Shown here: positions 1-7,083 of the stretch, piece after piece
How positions within the stretch are numbered: position 1 is the stretch's first letter
Layout: each line of letters opens with the position of its first letter
Source: Lachnospiraceae bacterium
GTDB lineage: Bacteria; Bacillota; Clostridia; Lachnospirales; Lachnospiraceae
DNA: 8,645 nt
Assembly: GCA_016293925.1 (NCBI GenBank)
Contig: JAEDCX010000083.1
Location: 1-8,645, forward strand
Direction: 5' to 3'
Notes under the pieces: generated by a model
What the model was told of the DNA's origin: nothing
Database searches by the model: none
What the model saw: the letters and a program-made list of their open reading frames with translations, nothing else
Program-made: the position numbers and the translations under genes

Positions 1-4
1 GCAA

Positions 5-1426
5 TCAGTCATCGTCATTATCCACGGGAGGAAGAGAGAACGTGAATTCTGTTCCGACTCCTTCCGTGCTGACCACATTAATATTCTCACCATGGGCACG
101 GATGATCTCCCGGGTAATCGAGAGTCCTAATCCCGTGCCTTTTTTGTCTTTGCCCCGGGAAAGGTCTGTTTTGTAGAAACGATCCCAGATTTGTTTGATA
201 TTTTCCTTCGGAATTCCGATTCCGTTGTCCTTGACACTGACGAAAACCTTATTATGCTTCAGGTTGGATTCAATGTGGATCATGGAGTTGTGATGGGAAA
301 ACTTGATGGCATTGTCCAGAAGGTTATAGAGTACCTGCTGGATCTTAATAATGTCTGCGTTCACGAACAGGGTTTCACCGGTCAGAACAAGTTCAATCAC
401 GATCCCTTTCTCACGGCAGGTGCCCTCAAAGGAGGCAACCGTATTCTTGATGATCAGATTGATGTCGAAGTCCGTCTTCTCTAACATCATGCCCTCGGTG
501 TTCAGATTGTTCAGGGTCAGCAGAGAGTTGGTCAGCTTCGTCAATCGTTCGGTCTCGTGAATCACGATTGTCAGATACTTGTCGTACATTTCGGGCGGAA
601 TCGTACCATCCTTCATAGCTTCCAGGTACCCTTTGATGGACGTGAGAGGGGAGCGGAAATCATGGGAGATGTTGGCAACCAGTTTACGCTGGTCATCCTC
701 CCCCCGGGACAGGGTATCCGCCATATAACCCAGGGTGGCCGCCAGATATCCGATCTCGTCCGAGGATTCCACATTCAGCGGATAGCGATAATTACCGGAT
801 GCATACTCTTCGGTTGCTTTGGTGATACGCCGGATCGGGAGATACACGATCTCCGTGAAAAAGATCAGGATAATCATGGACAGTAGGAAGAGAATCAACA
901 GGGTAATGTAGAAGATATTCAGGTAGCGGTTGGCGGTATCTGTAATCTGACGCATCGGATAGTGGATGACAACATAGCCCTTTACCGTGAAATCCGAGGT
1001 AATCGGAGCCAGAACGGAGATCATCTCTTCGTCAAACGAGCCGAAAAAAGTACCTGTCGTATAGTATTCCCCCGCAGTAATGGTGGGATTGAACCCCTGA
1101 ACAAATTTCTCAGTCTCCAGATCAATCGGCCGGGAGGTATCCAGAAGAATCCGTCCCGACGGGTTAATGAGCCAGATGGTGGCGGACATGTAAGTATCCA
1201 ATGCATCCAGCTCGGTCTTGGCGGTATCAATGGTGATTTTGTTGTTGTACAATTCCTCTGCATAGGAAGAGGAGATGAGCATGGCTTCCCGATAGAGAGC
1301 TTCCGCTTTATCCCGGACGGTATTATCGGTGATCATCTTGGAAGAAAAGGTGGAGATAATCAGGAATCCGAAAAAACCGAAAATCAAATATGCAAGAAGG
1401 AATTTCAGGTACAGTGTTTTTTTCAT
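5..1426 (-). CDS. HAMP-domain sensor histidine kinase (two-component system)
   Basis: This is a membrane sensor kinase of 473 aa that should autophosphorylate on histidine and pass the phosphate to the response regulator encoded just upstream. The order is: TM1 at about residues 8-27; an extracytoplasmic sensor region of about 140 residues (30-168) with no motif I can name; TM2 at about 170-190; HAMP linker at about 191-245; HisKA with the H-box SHDFRSPL (phospho-acceptor His255); then the HATPase domain with N-box NLLDNAIKFS (Asn372), G1 box DNGIGI (400-405), F-box WDRFYK and G2 box GTGLGLS (430-436). All catalytic boxes are intact, and the length is normal for the class. The start is the ATG at 1426, 6 bases after the regulator's stop. 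The nearest purine-rich stretch is about 16 bases upstream, too far for a good ribosome site, so translation is probably coupled to the regulator. The protein ends in an acidic tail (DNDDD). The family call is secure; the signal sensed is unknown. Confidence 0.96.
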   Translation of the reverse strand: MKKTLYLKFLLAYLIFGFFGFLIISTFSSKMITDNTVRDKAEALYREAMLISSSYAEELYNNKITIDTAKTELDALDTYMSATIWLINPSGRILLDTSRPIDLETEKFVQGFNPTITAGEYYTTGTFFGSFDEEMISVLAPITSDFTVKGYVVIHYPMRQITDTANRYLNIFYITLLILFLLSMIILIFFTEIVYLPIRRITKATEEYASGNYRYPLNVESSDEIGYLAATLGYMADTLSRGEDDQRKLVANISHDFRSPLTSIKGYLEAMKDGTIPPEMYDKYLTIVIHETERLTKLTNSLLTLNNLNTEGMMLEKTDFDINLIIKNTVASFEGTCREKGIVIELVLTGETLFVNADIIKIQQVLYNLLDNAIKFSHHNSMIHIESNLKHNKVFVSVKDNGIGIPKENIKQIWDRFYKTDLSRGKDKKGTGLGLSITREIIRAHGENINVVSTEGVGTEFTFSLPPVDNDDD

Positions 1427-1432
1427 ATGGGG

Positions 1433-2140
1433 CTAATGACTGCCTTTCGTCTCGAATTTATAGCCTATCCCCCAGATGGTGGATAATTTCCAGGAATCGT
1501 GATCTTTGATTTTCTCCCGGAGCCGCTTGATATGTACGTCAACGGTTCTGGTGTCGCCGATGTATTCATAGCCCCAGATCTGATCCAGCAGCTGCTCCCG
1601 GGTAAATACATGGTTCGGGGAGGAGGCCAGGAAATACAGGAGTTCCAGCTCCTTCGGCGGCATATCCACATTCTGTCCCATGTAGAGCACGGAGTAATTG
1701 GTCAGATTGATGATCAGATCCGGATATTCCACCATTTTATCGGAATGACCGGCGGTGGTGGAGACGGCGGATTTGTAGCGGCGGAGTACTGCTTTGACGC
1801 GGGCAACCAGTTCTTTGGTATCAAATGGTTTTTCCATATAGTCATCGGCACCCAGTTCCAGCCCCAGAACCTTATCAAACACTTCTCCTTTGGCAGACAG
1901 CATAATGATGGGCGTGGATTGTTTGGAACGTATCTCACGGCATACCTGATACCCATCGATACCCGGCAGCATCAGATCCAGCAGGATCAGATTCGGCTGG
2001 TAGGAATCCAGGGATGCCAGTGCGGATTCGCCGTCATATACGATCATAGTCTCATAGCATTCTTTGGTCAGGTAGAGCGAAACAAGATCGGCAATATTCG
2101 GATCATCGTCTACGATCAGGATTTTCTGTTTTGCAGCCAT
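1433..2140 (-). CDS. OmpR/PhoB-family DNA-binding response regulator
   Basis: This is a 235-aa transcription regulator, the evident partner of the downstream kinase. The receiver domain spans about residues 5-120, with the acidic pocket Asp11-Asp13, phospho-acceptor Asp55 in LLDLMLPG, the switch residue as Ser82 (in MLSAKG, where Thr is commoner) and the conserved Lys104 in EKPF. The C-terminal winged helix-turn-helix (about 138-230) carries the typical recognition-helix segment TRTVDVHIKRLREKI and the closing wing WGIGYKF. The ATG at 2140 is preceded on the minus strand by AGAAAGGA at good spacing, so the start is well supported. It lies 51 bases after the mutS2 stop with no terminator-like hairpin between them, and is followed 6 bases later by the kinase gene. 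It belongs to the broad group of clostridial envelope or antimicrobial-stress regulators, but nothing here identifies the regulon. Confidence 0.97.
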   Translation of the reverse strand: MAAKQKILIVDDDPNIADLVSLYLTKECYETMIVYDGESALASLDSYQPNLILLDLMLPGIDGYQVCREIRSKQSTPIIMLSAKGEVFDKVLGLELGADDYMEKPFDTKELVARVKAVLRRYKSAVSTTAGHSDKMVEYPDLIINLTNYSVLYMGQNVDMPPKELELLYFLASSPNHVFTREQLLDQIWGYEYIGDTRTVDVHIKRLREKIKDHDSWKLSTIWGIGYKFETKGSH

Positions 2141-2163
2141 AGATTGATTCCTTTCTGTTATGA

Positions 2164-2204
2164 GAATTCCGAAAAGATCAGAATTCCTCCGTTATTTGAA
2201 TTCC
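2164..2204. repeat. Three GAATTCC words at exact 17-base spacing
   Basis: GAATTCC begins at 2164, 2181 and 2198 on the plus strand, a period of exactly 17 bases. The array spans the last codons of mutS2 and most of the 51-base gap before the response regulator. The rightmost copy is part of the mutS2 coding end (VEFK). The spacers do not resemble one another. It could be chance or a binding site near the regulator gene; I have no evidence of function. Confidence 0.35.
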
Positions 2205-4570
2205 ACAATTGTGACACCTGCGTCACCTTCACCCAGTTCGCCGTTGCGGAAGCTCTTTACATAGCTGGTTTTGCGAAGGTGGGACTGGACGGCGCTTCTG
2301 AGGGCACCGGTACCCTTGCCGTGTACGATGCGAACAAGAGGAAGCCTTGACAGGTATGCGTCATCCAGATATTTGTCCAGTTCGGCAAGGGCCTCATCCA
2401 CGGTCTTCCCCAGAAGATTGATCTCATAGGAGATGGTGGCGCTCTTCGATAATTTGGAACGGCTGACGCCGGAGGCAGGTTTCGCCTTGTTCATTTCTTT
2501 TAGGTAGGCAGGTACTTCTTCAATCTTCACAAGATCCTTAATGTTCACCCGGGACTTGATGATTCCACACTGTACCTGCAGATTTCCCCGGTCATCCGGC
2601 AGGGATGTCACCGTACCCTTTAACCCCATGCTGACCACTTTGACGCTGTCCCCCAACCGTAACTGATCTGCTTTCAGAGTAGGATGGGTCTGCTCCTTAC
2701 CGGCAGCCAGATTGCTATTCTGCTTATTGATCTTATCCCGGACCTTCTGACGGGCAGCCTCTGCGTCCTTCATACCGTTCATCCGACCGGCTTTCTGCAT
2801 CTCGCGGATGGTGGCGTCGGCGGTATCCTTGGCTTCCTGCAGAATGTCCCGGGCCTCTTCGCGGGCCTCCCGCAGTATCTTGTCTCTGGAGTCCTCCAGT
2901 TTCTCCTGCTTCTCCTGAAGCTTTTTCTTCAACGTCTCAACCTCGGCCTTATACTGCTCCAGCTCCAGACGCTCCTTTTCAATAATGACACGACTGGCCT
3001 CCAGATCGGAGATCACATCCTCAAAGGATTCATCCTGCTCGCTGATCTGCTCCCTGGCTTTCTCGATGATGCGGTCAGGAAGCCCCAGCTTGGAAGAGAT
3101 TGCAAATGCGTTGCTCTTACCCGGAATACCGATCAACAGGCGGTAGGTGGGTCGCAGTGACTCCACATCGAATTCACAGCAGGCATTCTGCACCATATCA
3201 GTGGACAGGGCATAGATCTTCAGTTCACTGTAATGCGTGGTAGCCATGGAACGGATCCCACGCTCGTGAAGATCATTCAGAATAGAGATGGCAAGGGCGG
3301 CACCCTCGGTAGGGTCTGTTCCTGCCCCCAGCTCATCAAATAAGCACAACGACATATCATCTGCTTCTTGCAGAATGGATACGATCTTCGTCATATGGGA
3401 GGAGAAGGTGGAGAGGCTCTGCTCAATGCTCTGCTCATCGCCGATATCCGCGTATACCTCCCGGAAAACCGACAATTCGGAACGGTCCAGCGCGGGAATA
3501 TGCAGTCCTGCCTGCCCCATCAGTGTGAAAAGTCCAACGGTCTTAAGTGTGACCGTTTTACCGCCCGTGTTGGGCCCTGTAATGACCAGCAGGTCGAACT
3601 CTTTCCCGAGATTCACATCTATCGGAACTACCTTATGCTTGTCCAGAAGCGGATGCCGGCCTTTGCGGATATTGATATAGCGGTCTTCATTCATCAGCGG
3701 CATGGTAGCATTCATGTCCAACGCCAGACGTCCCTTGGCAAAAATAAAATCAAGCCGTGTCAGCAGATTCTGATTATGGGTCAGTTCTGCCGCGTGTTCC
3801 GCTGCCTTGGCAGACAGAAGTGAGAGAATGTACGCAATCTCTTCCTGTTCTGCGATGGCAAGCTCCCGCAAGGTATTGTTCAGCTCTACCACAACTGCGG
3901 GTTCGATGAAAAAAGTAGAACCGGTGGAAGACTGGTCATGGACCATACCGGGAACCTGGGACTTGTATTCCGCTTTGACCGGAATACAGTATCGTCCGTC
4001 CCGCATGGTGATGACAGCATCCTGCAGATAGGTGCGGTGGGAATTCACCATGGAGGAGAGCTGGGCTCGGATCTTATCATTGGTTGATGTCATGGAACGC
4101 CGGATTTCTTTCAGATGGCTGCTGGCATCATCCGCAATCTCGTCTTCGGACAGAATACATCGGCGAATCTCGCCCGACAGAGAAGTGAGAGGCTCCAGTC
4201 CGAGGAAATAATCAGACAGGGAATCACCGGTATCCTCGTCGTCTTTTCCCTTACCGTAGGCGCGGACCCTGCCTGCCGTTTCCAGAACATCGGCAATATG
4301 CAGTAACTCCTGGACGGACAGAGATGCGGATACCTCCAGCGAACGGATTGCATAACGGATGTCCCGGTTGCCGGCAAAAGAAATATTTCCCTTGCGGATC
4401 AGTCTGGATACTGCGTCGGCCGTTTCGGTCTGGTGCAGCGTAATGGAGGCAATATCCGTTTCAGGCTGCAGATTGCGGCATACCTGTTTACCGGGCTCAC
4501 TGCCCGCGTGTGCAGCCAATCTGTCAATAATCTTATGAAATTCCAGTGTTTCCAATGCTCGTTGATTCAT
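2192..4570 (-). CDS. mutS2: MutS2 (Smr-domain MutS homologue, ribosome rescue / anti-recombination)
   Basis: From the ATG at 4570 the protein has 792 aa, normal for MutS2 (about 780-790), and begins MNQRALETLEF, the usual family start. It lacks the mismatch-recognition domain of MutS. The order is: N-terminal core and clamp-like helices (about 1-300); ATPase with Walker A GPNTGGKT (332-339), Walker B LCLFDE (408-413) and TTH (444-446); a long charged coiled coil (about 503-618); a KOW-like small beta domain (about 638-683); and a C-terminal Smr domain (about 711-792) with HGKGTG (750-755). Family members bind collided ribosomes and split them in Bacillus, and suppress recombination in some other bacteria. 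The LDLR motif expected at the start of Smr reads INLLG here (717-721), which may affect nuclease activity. An in-frame TTG at 4591 would add 7 residues but is not preferred (see the ribosome-site entry). It is the first gene of a likely transcription unit with the two-component pair. Confidence 0.97.
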   Translation of the reverse strand: MNQRALETLEFHKIIDRLAAHAGSEPGKQVCRNLQPETDIASITLHQTETADAVSRLIRKGNISFAGNRDIRYAIRSLEVSASLSVQELLHIADVLETAGRVRAYGKGKDDEDTGDSLSDYFLGLEPLTSLSGEIRRCILSEDEIADDASSHLKEIRRSMTSTNDKIRAQLSSMVNSHRTYLQDAVITMRDGRYCIPVKAEYKSQVPGMVHDQSSTGSTFFIEPAVVVELNNTLRELAIAEQEEIAYILSLLSAKAAEHAAELTHNQNLLTRLDFIFAKGRLALDMNATMPLMNEDRYINIRKGRHPLLDKHKVVPIDVNLGKEFDLLVITGPNTGGKTVTLKTVGLFTLMGQAGLHIPALDRSELSVFREVYADIGDEQSIEQSLSTFSSHMTKIVSILQEADDMSLCLFDELGAGTDPTEGAALAISILNDLHERGIRSMATTHYSELKIYALSTDMVQNACCEFDVESLRPTYRLLIGIPGKSNAFAISSKLGLPDRIIEKAREQISEQDESFEDVISDLEASRVIIEKERLELEQYKAEVETLKKKLQEKQEKLEDSRDKILREAREEARDILQEAKDTADATIREMQKAGRMNGMKDAEAARQKVRDKINKQNSNLAAGKEQTHPTLKADQLRLGDSVKVVSMGLKGTVTSLPDDRGNLQVQCGIIKSRVNIKDLVKIEEVPAYLKEMNKAKPASGVSRSKLSKSATISYEINLLGKTVDEALAELDKYLDDAYLSRLPLVRIVHGKGTGALRSAVQSHLRKTSYVKSFRNGELGEGDAGVTIVEFK

Positions 4571-4576
4571 GTTCTG

Positions 4577-4582
4577 TTTCCT
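4577..4582 (-). promoter_or_regulatory. Ribosome binding site that fixes the mutS2 start
   Basis: AGGAAA on the minus strand lies 6 bases before the ATG at 4570, an ideal distance. The alternative in-frame TTG at 4591 has no purine-rich site upstream and would sit only about 5 bases after the predicted transcription start (about 4596). Together these favour the ATG and a protein opening with MNQRALETLEF. Confidence 0.8.
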
Positions 4583-4602
4583 GTCCGTCAATATTTACCG
4601 TT

Positions 4603-4632
4603 ATTATAGCACACGGGCGGCGGGAACGTCAT
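4603..4632 (-). promoter_or_regulatory. Predicted sigma-A-type promoter of mutS2
   Basis: On the minus strand there is a perfect -10 TATAAT (4608-4603) with a 4-of-6 match -35, ATGACG (4632-4627), 18 bases upstream. The transcript would start near 4596, leaving a short leader of about 26 bases with the ribosome site. The call comes from consensus matching only. Confidence 0.7.
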
Positions 4633-4641
4633 TAACTTTTC

Positions 4642-4670
4642 TTTACTTTGAAGGGCGGATTGAGTATACT
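4642..4670 (+). promoter_or_regulatory. Predicted sigma-A-type promoter of the HtrA-like / yhaM / rlmD unit
   Basis: A -10 TATACT (4665-4670) lies 17 bases downstream of a -35 TTTACT (4642-4647, 4 of 6 consensus). The predicted start near 4677 gives a leader of about 19 bases that contains the ribosome site AGAAAGGAA (4682-4690), 5 bases before the ATG at 4696. The two short downstream gaps show no other strong promoter, so this one probably drives all three genes. Confidence 0.65.
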
Positions 4671-4695
4671 TAAGGGTATGTAGAAAGGAAATCAT

Positions 4696-6117
4696 ATGTC
4701 CGAAACAGAGAATTCAGAAGTAATCAAAGAGAAAATCAAAGCGAAACCCCTGAACAAGAAAAAATTACTCCGCAAGACAGTGATAACCGTGTCCATGGCA
4801 CTGATTTTCGGCCTTGTGGCGAGTGTAACATTTCTGCTGTTACAACCTGTGTTCAGTAATATGTTGCACCCGAAAAGCGAACAGAAGACAGAGACAATTA
4901 CATTTCCGGAGGCAGAGCAGGAGATTCTTCCGTCAGACCTTCTGACGGATGAGGATCTGCTGGCATTGGAAAACGGAATGGAAACCGGGGATCCGGATGG
5001 ACAGAACGGAAAGGGAGAGAACGGAAGCACCGGTGAGAACGGGAATCCGGAACAGGGAGATAAGGACGATCCGGATCATGAACCGGAGGATACATTCTCC
5101 ATCACGGAAGAACAGTATCAGGCACTGCTGGACGGCATGGAGATCAGTCTGAGCGATTATAAATTACTCTATGCGAAGCTGGCCGAGGTGGTAAGAAACC
5201 TGAATCGTTCCATGGTGAATGTAAAGGGAGAATCCACAGATGTCGGATGGTTTGACAACTCCTATAAGAATACGGACTATTCCTGCGGCGTCATCATTCA
5301 GAATACGGGTGACGAGTACTTGATTCTGACGGACTACCGAAACCTGCTGAATGCGGACAGTCTCATGGTCACGTTCCATGACGGAACGGCGTCGGCAGCG
5401 GAATTGCGACAGATGGATCGCAGTACGGGATATGCGATTGTCAGCGTCTCGGCATCCAAGGTAACGGAGAACACGGCATCCACTCTTCTTGCCGCACCGT
5501 TAGGCAGCTCCGGTAACAGCAGTCTTCAGGGAAGTATTGTAATTGCATTGGGAAGTCCTATGGGAGTGAGGAATTCACAGGCGTACGGTATGATTACTTC
5601 CGTGGGAAACGCAGTGGAATTGACGGACCGCAACTACAGCATGCTGACCACGGATATCTATGGCAGCAGAAAAGCGGGCGGAATTGTGATGAGCCTGAAC
5701 GGACAGGTTCTCGGGATCATCGATAACCGCTTCAATGCGGTAGACACGCAGAATCTCATATCCTTTGTGGGGATCAGCGAGTTAAAGCGGATTATCGAGA
5801 AGATGTCCAACGGTATCGAGATTCCGTATGTAGGAATTAGGGGTGTTGACGTCACCTATGAGATCGCTCAGGCGAACGGACTGCCGAGAGGAGCGTATGT
5901 GAAGGAAGTTGAGATGGATTCACCGGCCATGGCGTGCGGAATCCAGAACGGCGATATTATCGTGAAGATCAATAATACCATGCTGCAGAGCTTCTCGGAC
6001 TACAGCAATACAGTGATGTCTTCCAGTGTGGGAGATGTGTTGAAGGTAACGGTTATGCGGCGCGGGCAGAATGAATATCAGGAAATCATTCTGGAACTGA
6101 CTGTCGGGAATCAATGA
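4696..6117 (+). CDS. Membrane-anchored HtrA/DegP-like PDZ protein lacking the catalytic triad (probable pseudoprotease)
   Basis: This 473-aa protein has the layout of a gram-positive HtrA: a basic cytoplasmic N-terminus, one TM helix (about 28-50) placing the rest outside, an acidic Gly/Asn/Asp/Glu-rich linker (about 95-135), a trypsin-like double barrel (about 165-370) and one PDZ domain (about 376-470, opening YVGIRGVDV). The scaffold is recognisable from GVIIQNTGDEYLILTDYRNL, FHDGTASAAEL, IALGSPMGV, YGMITSV and LNGQVLGIID. However, the His of the usual TNNHV stretch is Arg215, the Asp of the usual DPRTDLAV stretch is Gly245, and the Ser of GNSGGP is Ala327 within SRKAGGI, which is also one residue short. 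The gene is intact with a good ribosome site, so this is not decay. A non-enzymatic role, such as a PDZ scaffold, chaperone or competitor of an active HtrA, is inferred. Annotation as a working S1C serine protease would probably be wrong. It starts a three-gene unit. Confidence 0.9.
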   Translation: MSETENSEVIKEKIKAKPLNKKKLLRKTVITVSMALIFGLVASVTFLLLQPVFSNMLHPKSEQKTETITFPEAEQEILPSDLLTDEDLLALENGMETGDPDGQNGKGENGSTGENGNPEQGDKDDPDHEPEDTFSITEEQYQALLDGMEISLSDYKLLYAKLAEVVRNLNRSMVNVKGESTDVGWFDNSYKNTDYSCGVIIQNTGDEYLILTDYRNLLNADSLMVTFHDGTASAAELRQMDRSTGYAIVSVSASKVTENTASTLLAAPLGSSGNSSLQGSIVIALGSPMGVRNSQAYGMITSVGNAVELTDRNYSMLTTDIYGSRKAGGIVMSLNGQVLGIIDNRFNAVDTQNLISFVGISELKRIIEKMSNGIEIPYVGIRGVDVTYEIAQANGLPRGAYVKEVEMDSPAMACGIQNGDIIVKINNTMLQSFSDYSNTVMSSSVGDVLKVTVMRRGQNEYQEIILELTVGNQ

Positions 6118-6130
6118 GAGGGAGATTAGT

Positions 6131-7075
6131 ATGAAGTATATCAAAGATTATGCGGAAGGCGATAAAATGTGTGCGGTATATCTTGTTAAGCACAAGACTT
6201 CCGCGATGACAAAGAACGGGAAACCATACGATAATGTAATCCTGCAGGACAAGACGGGTACCATAGATGCCAAGATCTGGGATCCGAACAGTGCCGGGAT
6301 TGCGGATTTTGACACGTTGGATTATGTTGAGGTAATCGGTGAGATCACCAGCTTTCAGGGAGCACTTCAGGTCAATGTGAAAAGAGTACGTCTCTGCGCT
6401 GAGGGCGAATACGATCCGGCAGATTATCTTCCCGTCAGCAGTAAAAATGTGGATCAGATGTATCATGCAGTACTGGAGATCATTGATTCCCTGGAGAATA
6501 CATACCTAAAGCAGCTGCTGAATGCTTTTTTCCGGGAAGATGAGCAATTCATCAAGGGATTCCGCATGTCCAGTGCGGCCAAAACCATGCATCACGGATT
6601 TGTGGGAGGCTTGTTGGAGCATTCCCTGTCCGTAGCCAGATTATGCAATTATTACTGTACGGCCTATCCGATGTTGAAAAGAGACCTGCTGCTCACCGCG
6701 GCACTGTTGCATGACAGCGGCAAGATGCGGGAACTGTCTCCTTTCCCGGCGAATGATTATACGGATGAAGGGCAGTTGTTGGGACATATTGTGATCGGCG
6801 CCCAGATGATCCGGGAGAAAATCAACACGATCGAAGGATTCCCGCAAACTCTGGCAACTGAGCTGGTACACTGTATTCTGGCCCATCATGGCGAATACGA
6901 GTACGGTGCGGCCAAAAAGCCGGCGATCATGGAGGCGATGGCACTTTACTTTGCCGATAATACCGACGCCAAGATGGAGATGCTGACAGAGTTGTTCATG
7001 GGCACCTCTGAGCAGGGCTGGCTGGGGTTCAACCGATTATTCGACAGTAATATCAGAGTGACCACAATGGAGTAG
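6131..7075 (+). CDS. yhaM: YhaM-family 3'-5' exoribonuclease (OB-fold + HD domain)
   Basis: The protein has 314 aa, matching the usual length of Bacillus YhaM. The N-terminal OB-fold (about 12-90) should bind nucleic acid; it includes DNVILQDKTGTIDAKIWD and the strand DYVEVIGEI. The C-terminal HD phosphohydrolase domain (about 150-300) carries metal-ligand candidates in order: His154-His155, His164 in GGLLEHSLSVA, the HD pair His194-Asp195 in ALLHDSGKM, His219 in LLGHI, His252-His253 in LAHHGEYEYG and Asp276 in FADNTDAK. All the expected residues are present, so it should be active. The family degrades RNA, and in some reports single-stranded DNA, from the 3' end and takes part in cytoplasmic mRNA turnover. 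The ATG follows AGGGAG at 6118-6123. It starts 13 bases after the HtrA-like stop and ends 8 bases before the methyltransferase start, so it is co-transcribed. Confidence 0.95.
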   Translation: MKYIKDYAEGDKMCAVYLVKHKTSAMTKNGKPYDNVILQDKTGTIDAKIWDPNSAGIADFDTLDYVEVIGEITSFQGALQVNVKRVRLCAEGEYDPADYLPVSSKNVDQMYHAVLEIIDSLENTYLKQLLNAFFREDEQFIKGFRMSSAAKTMHHGFVGGLLEHSLSVARLCNYYCTAYPMLKRDLLLTAALLHDSGKMRELSPFPANDYTDEGQLLGHIVIGAQMIREKINTIEGFPQTLATELVHCILAHHGEYEYGAAKKPAIMEAMALYFADNTDAKMEMLTELFMGTSEQGWLGFNRLFDSNIRVTTME

Positions 7076-7083
7076 AACCGATC

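Noticed and set aside
962..1486. Plus-strand 174-codon frame opposite the kinase sensor region
   Set aside because: It overlaps the kinase membrane and sensor segments in antisense and has no supporting motif.
2141..2191. Possible terminator or extra small gene between mutS2 and the regulator, including GGAGG just after the mutS2 stop
   Set aside because: No GC-rich hairpin with a T-run is present. The only frame after the GGAGG begins with CTG and stops after seven codons.
1499..2350. Plus-strand open frame of 283 codons antisense to the response regulator and the mutS2 3' end
   Set aside because: It is a shadow of two well-supported genes on the other strand. The protein has no recognisable domain and there is no ribosome site at its start.
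4990..5095. Repeats of Gly-Glu-Asn-Gly type in the linker of the HtrA-like protein as a possible functional repeat array
   Set aside because: The repeats are short and irregular and look like an ordinary acidic, flexible linker between membrane anchor and barrel.
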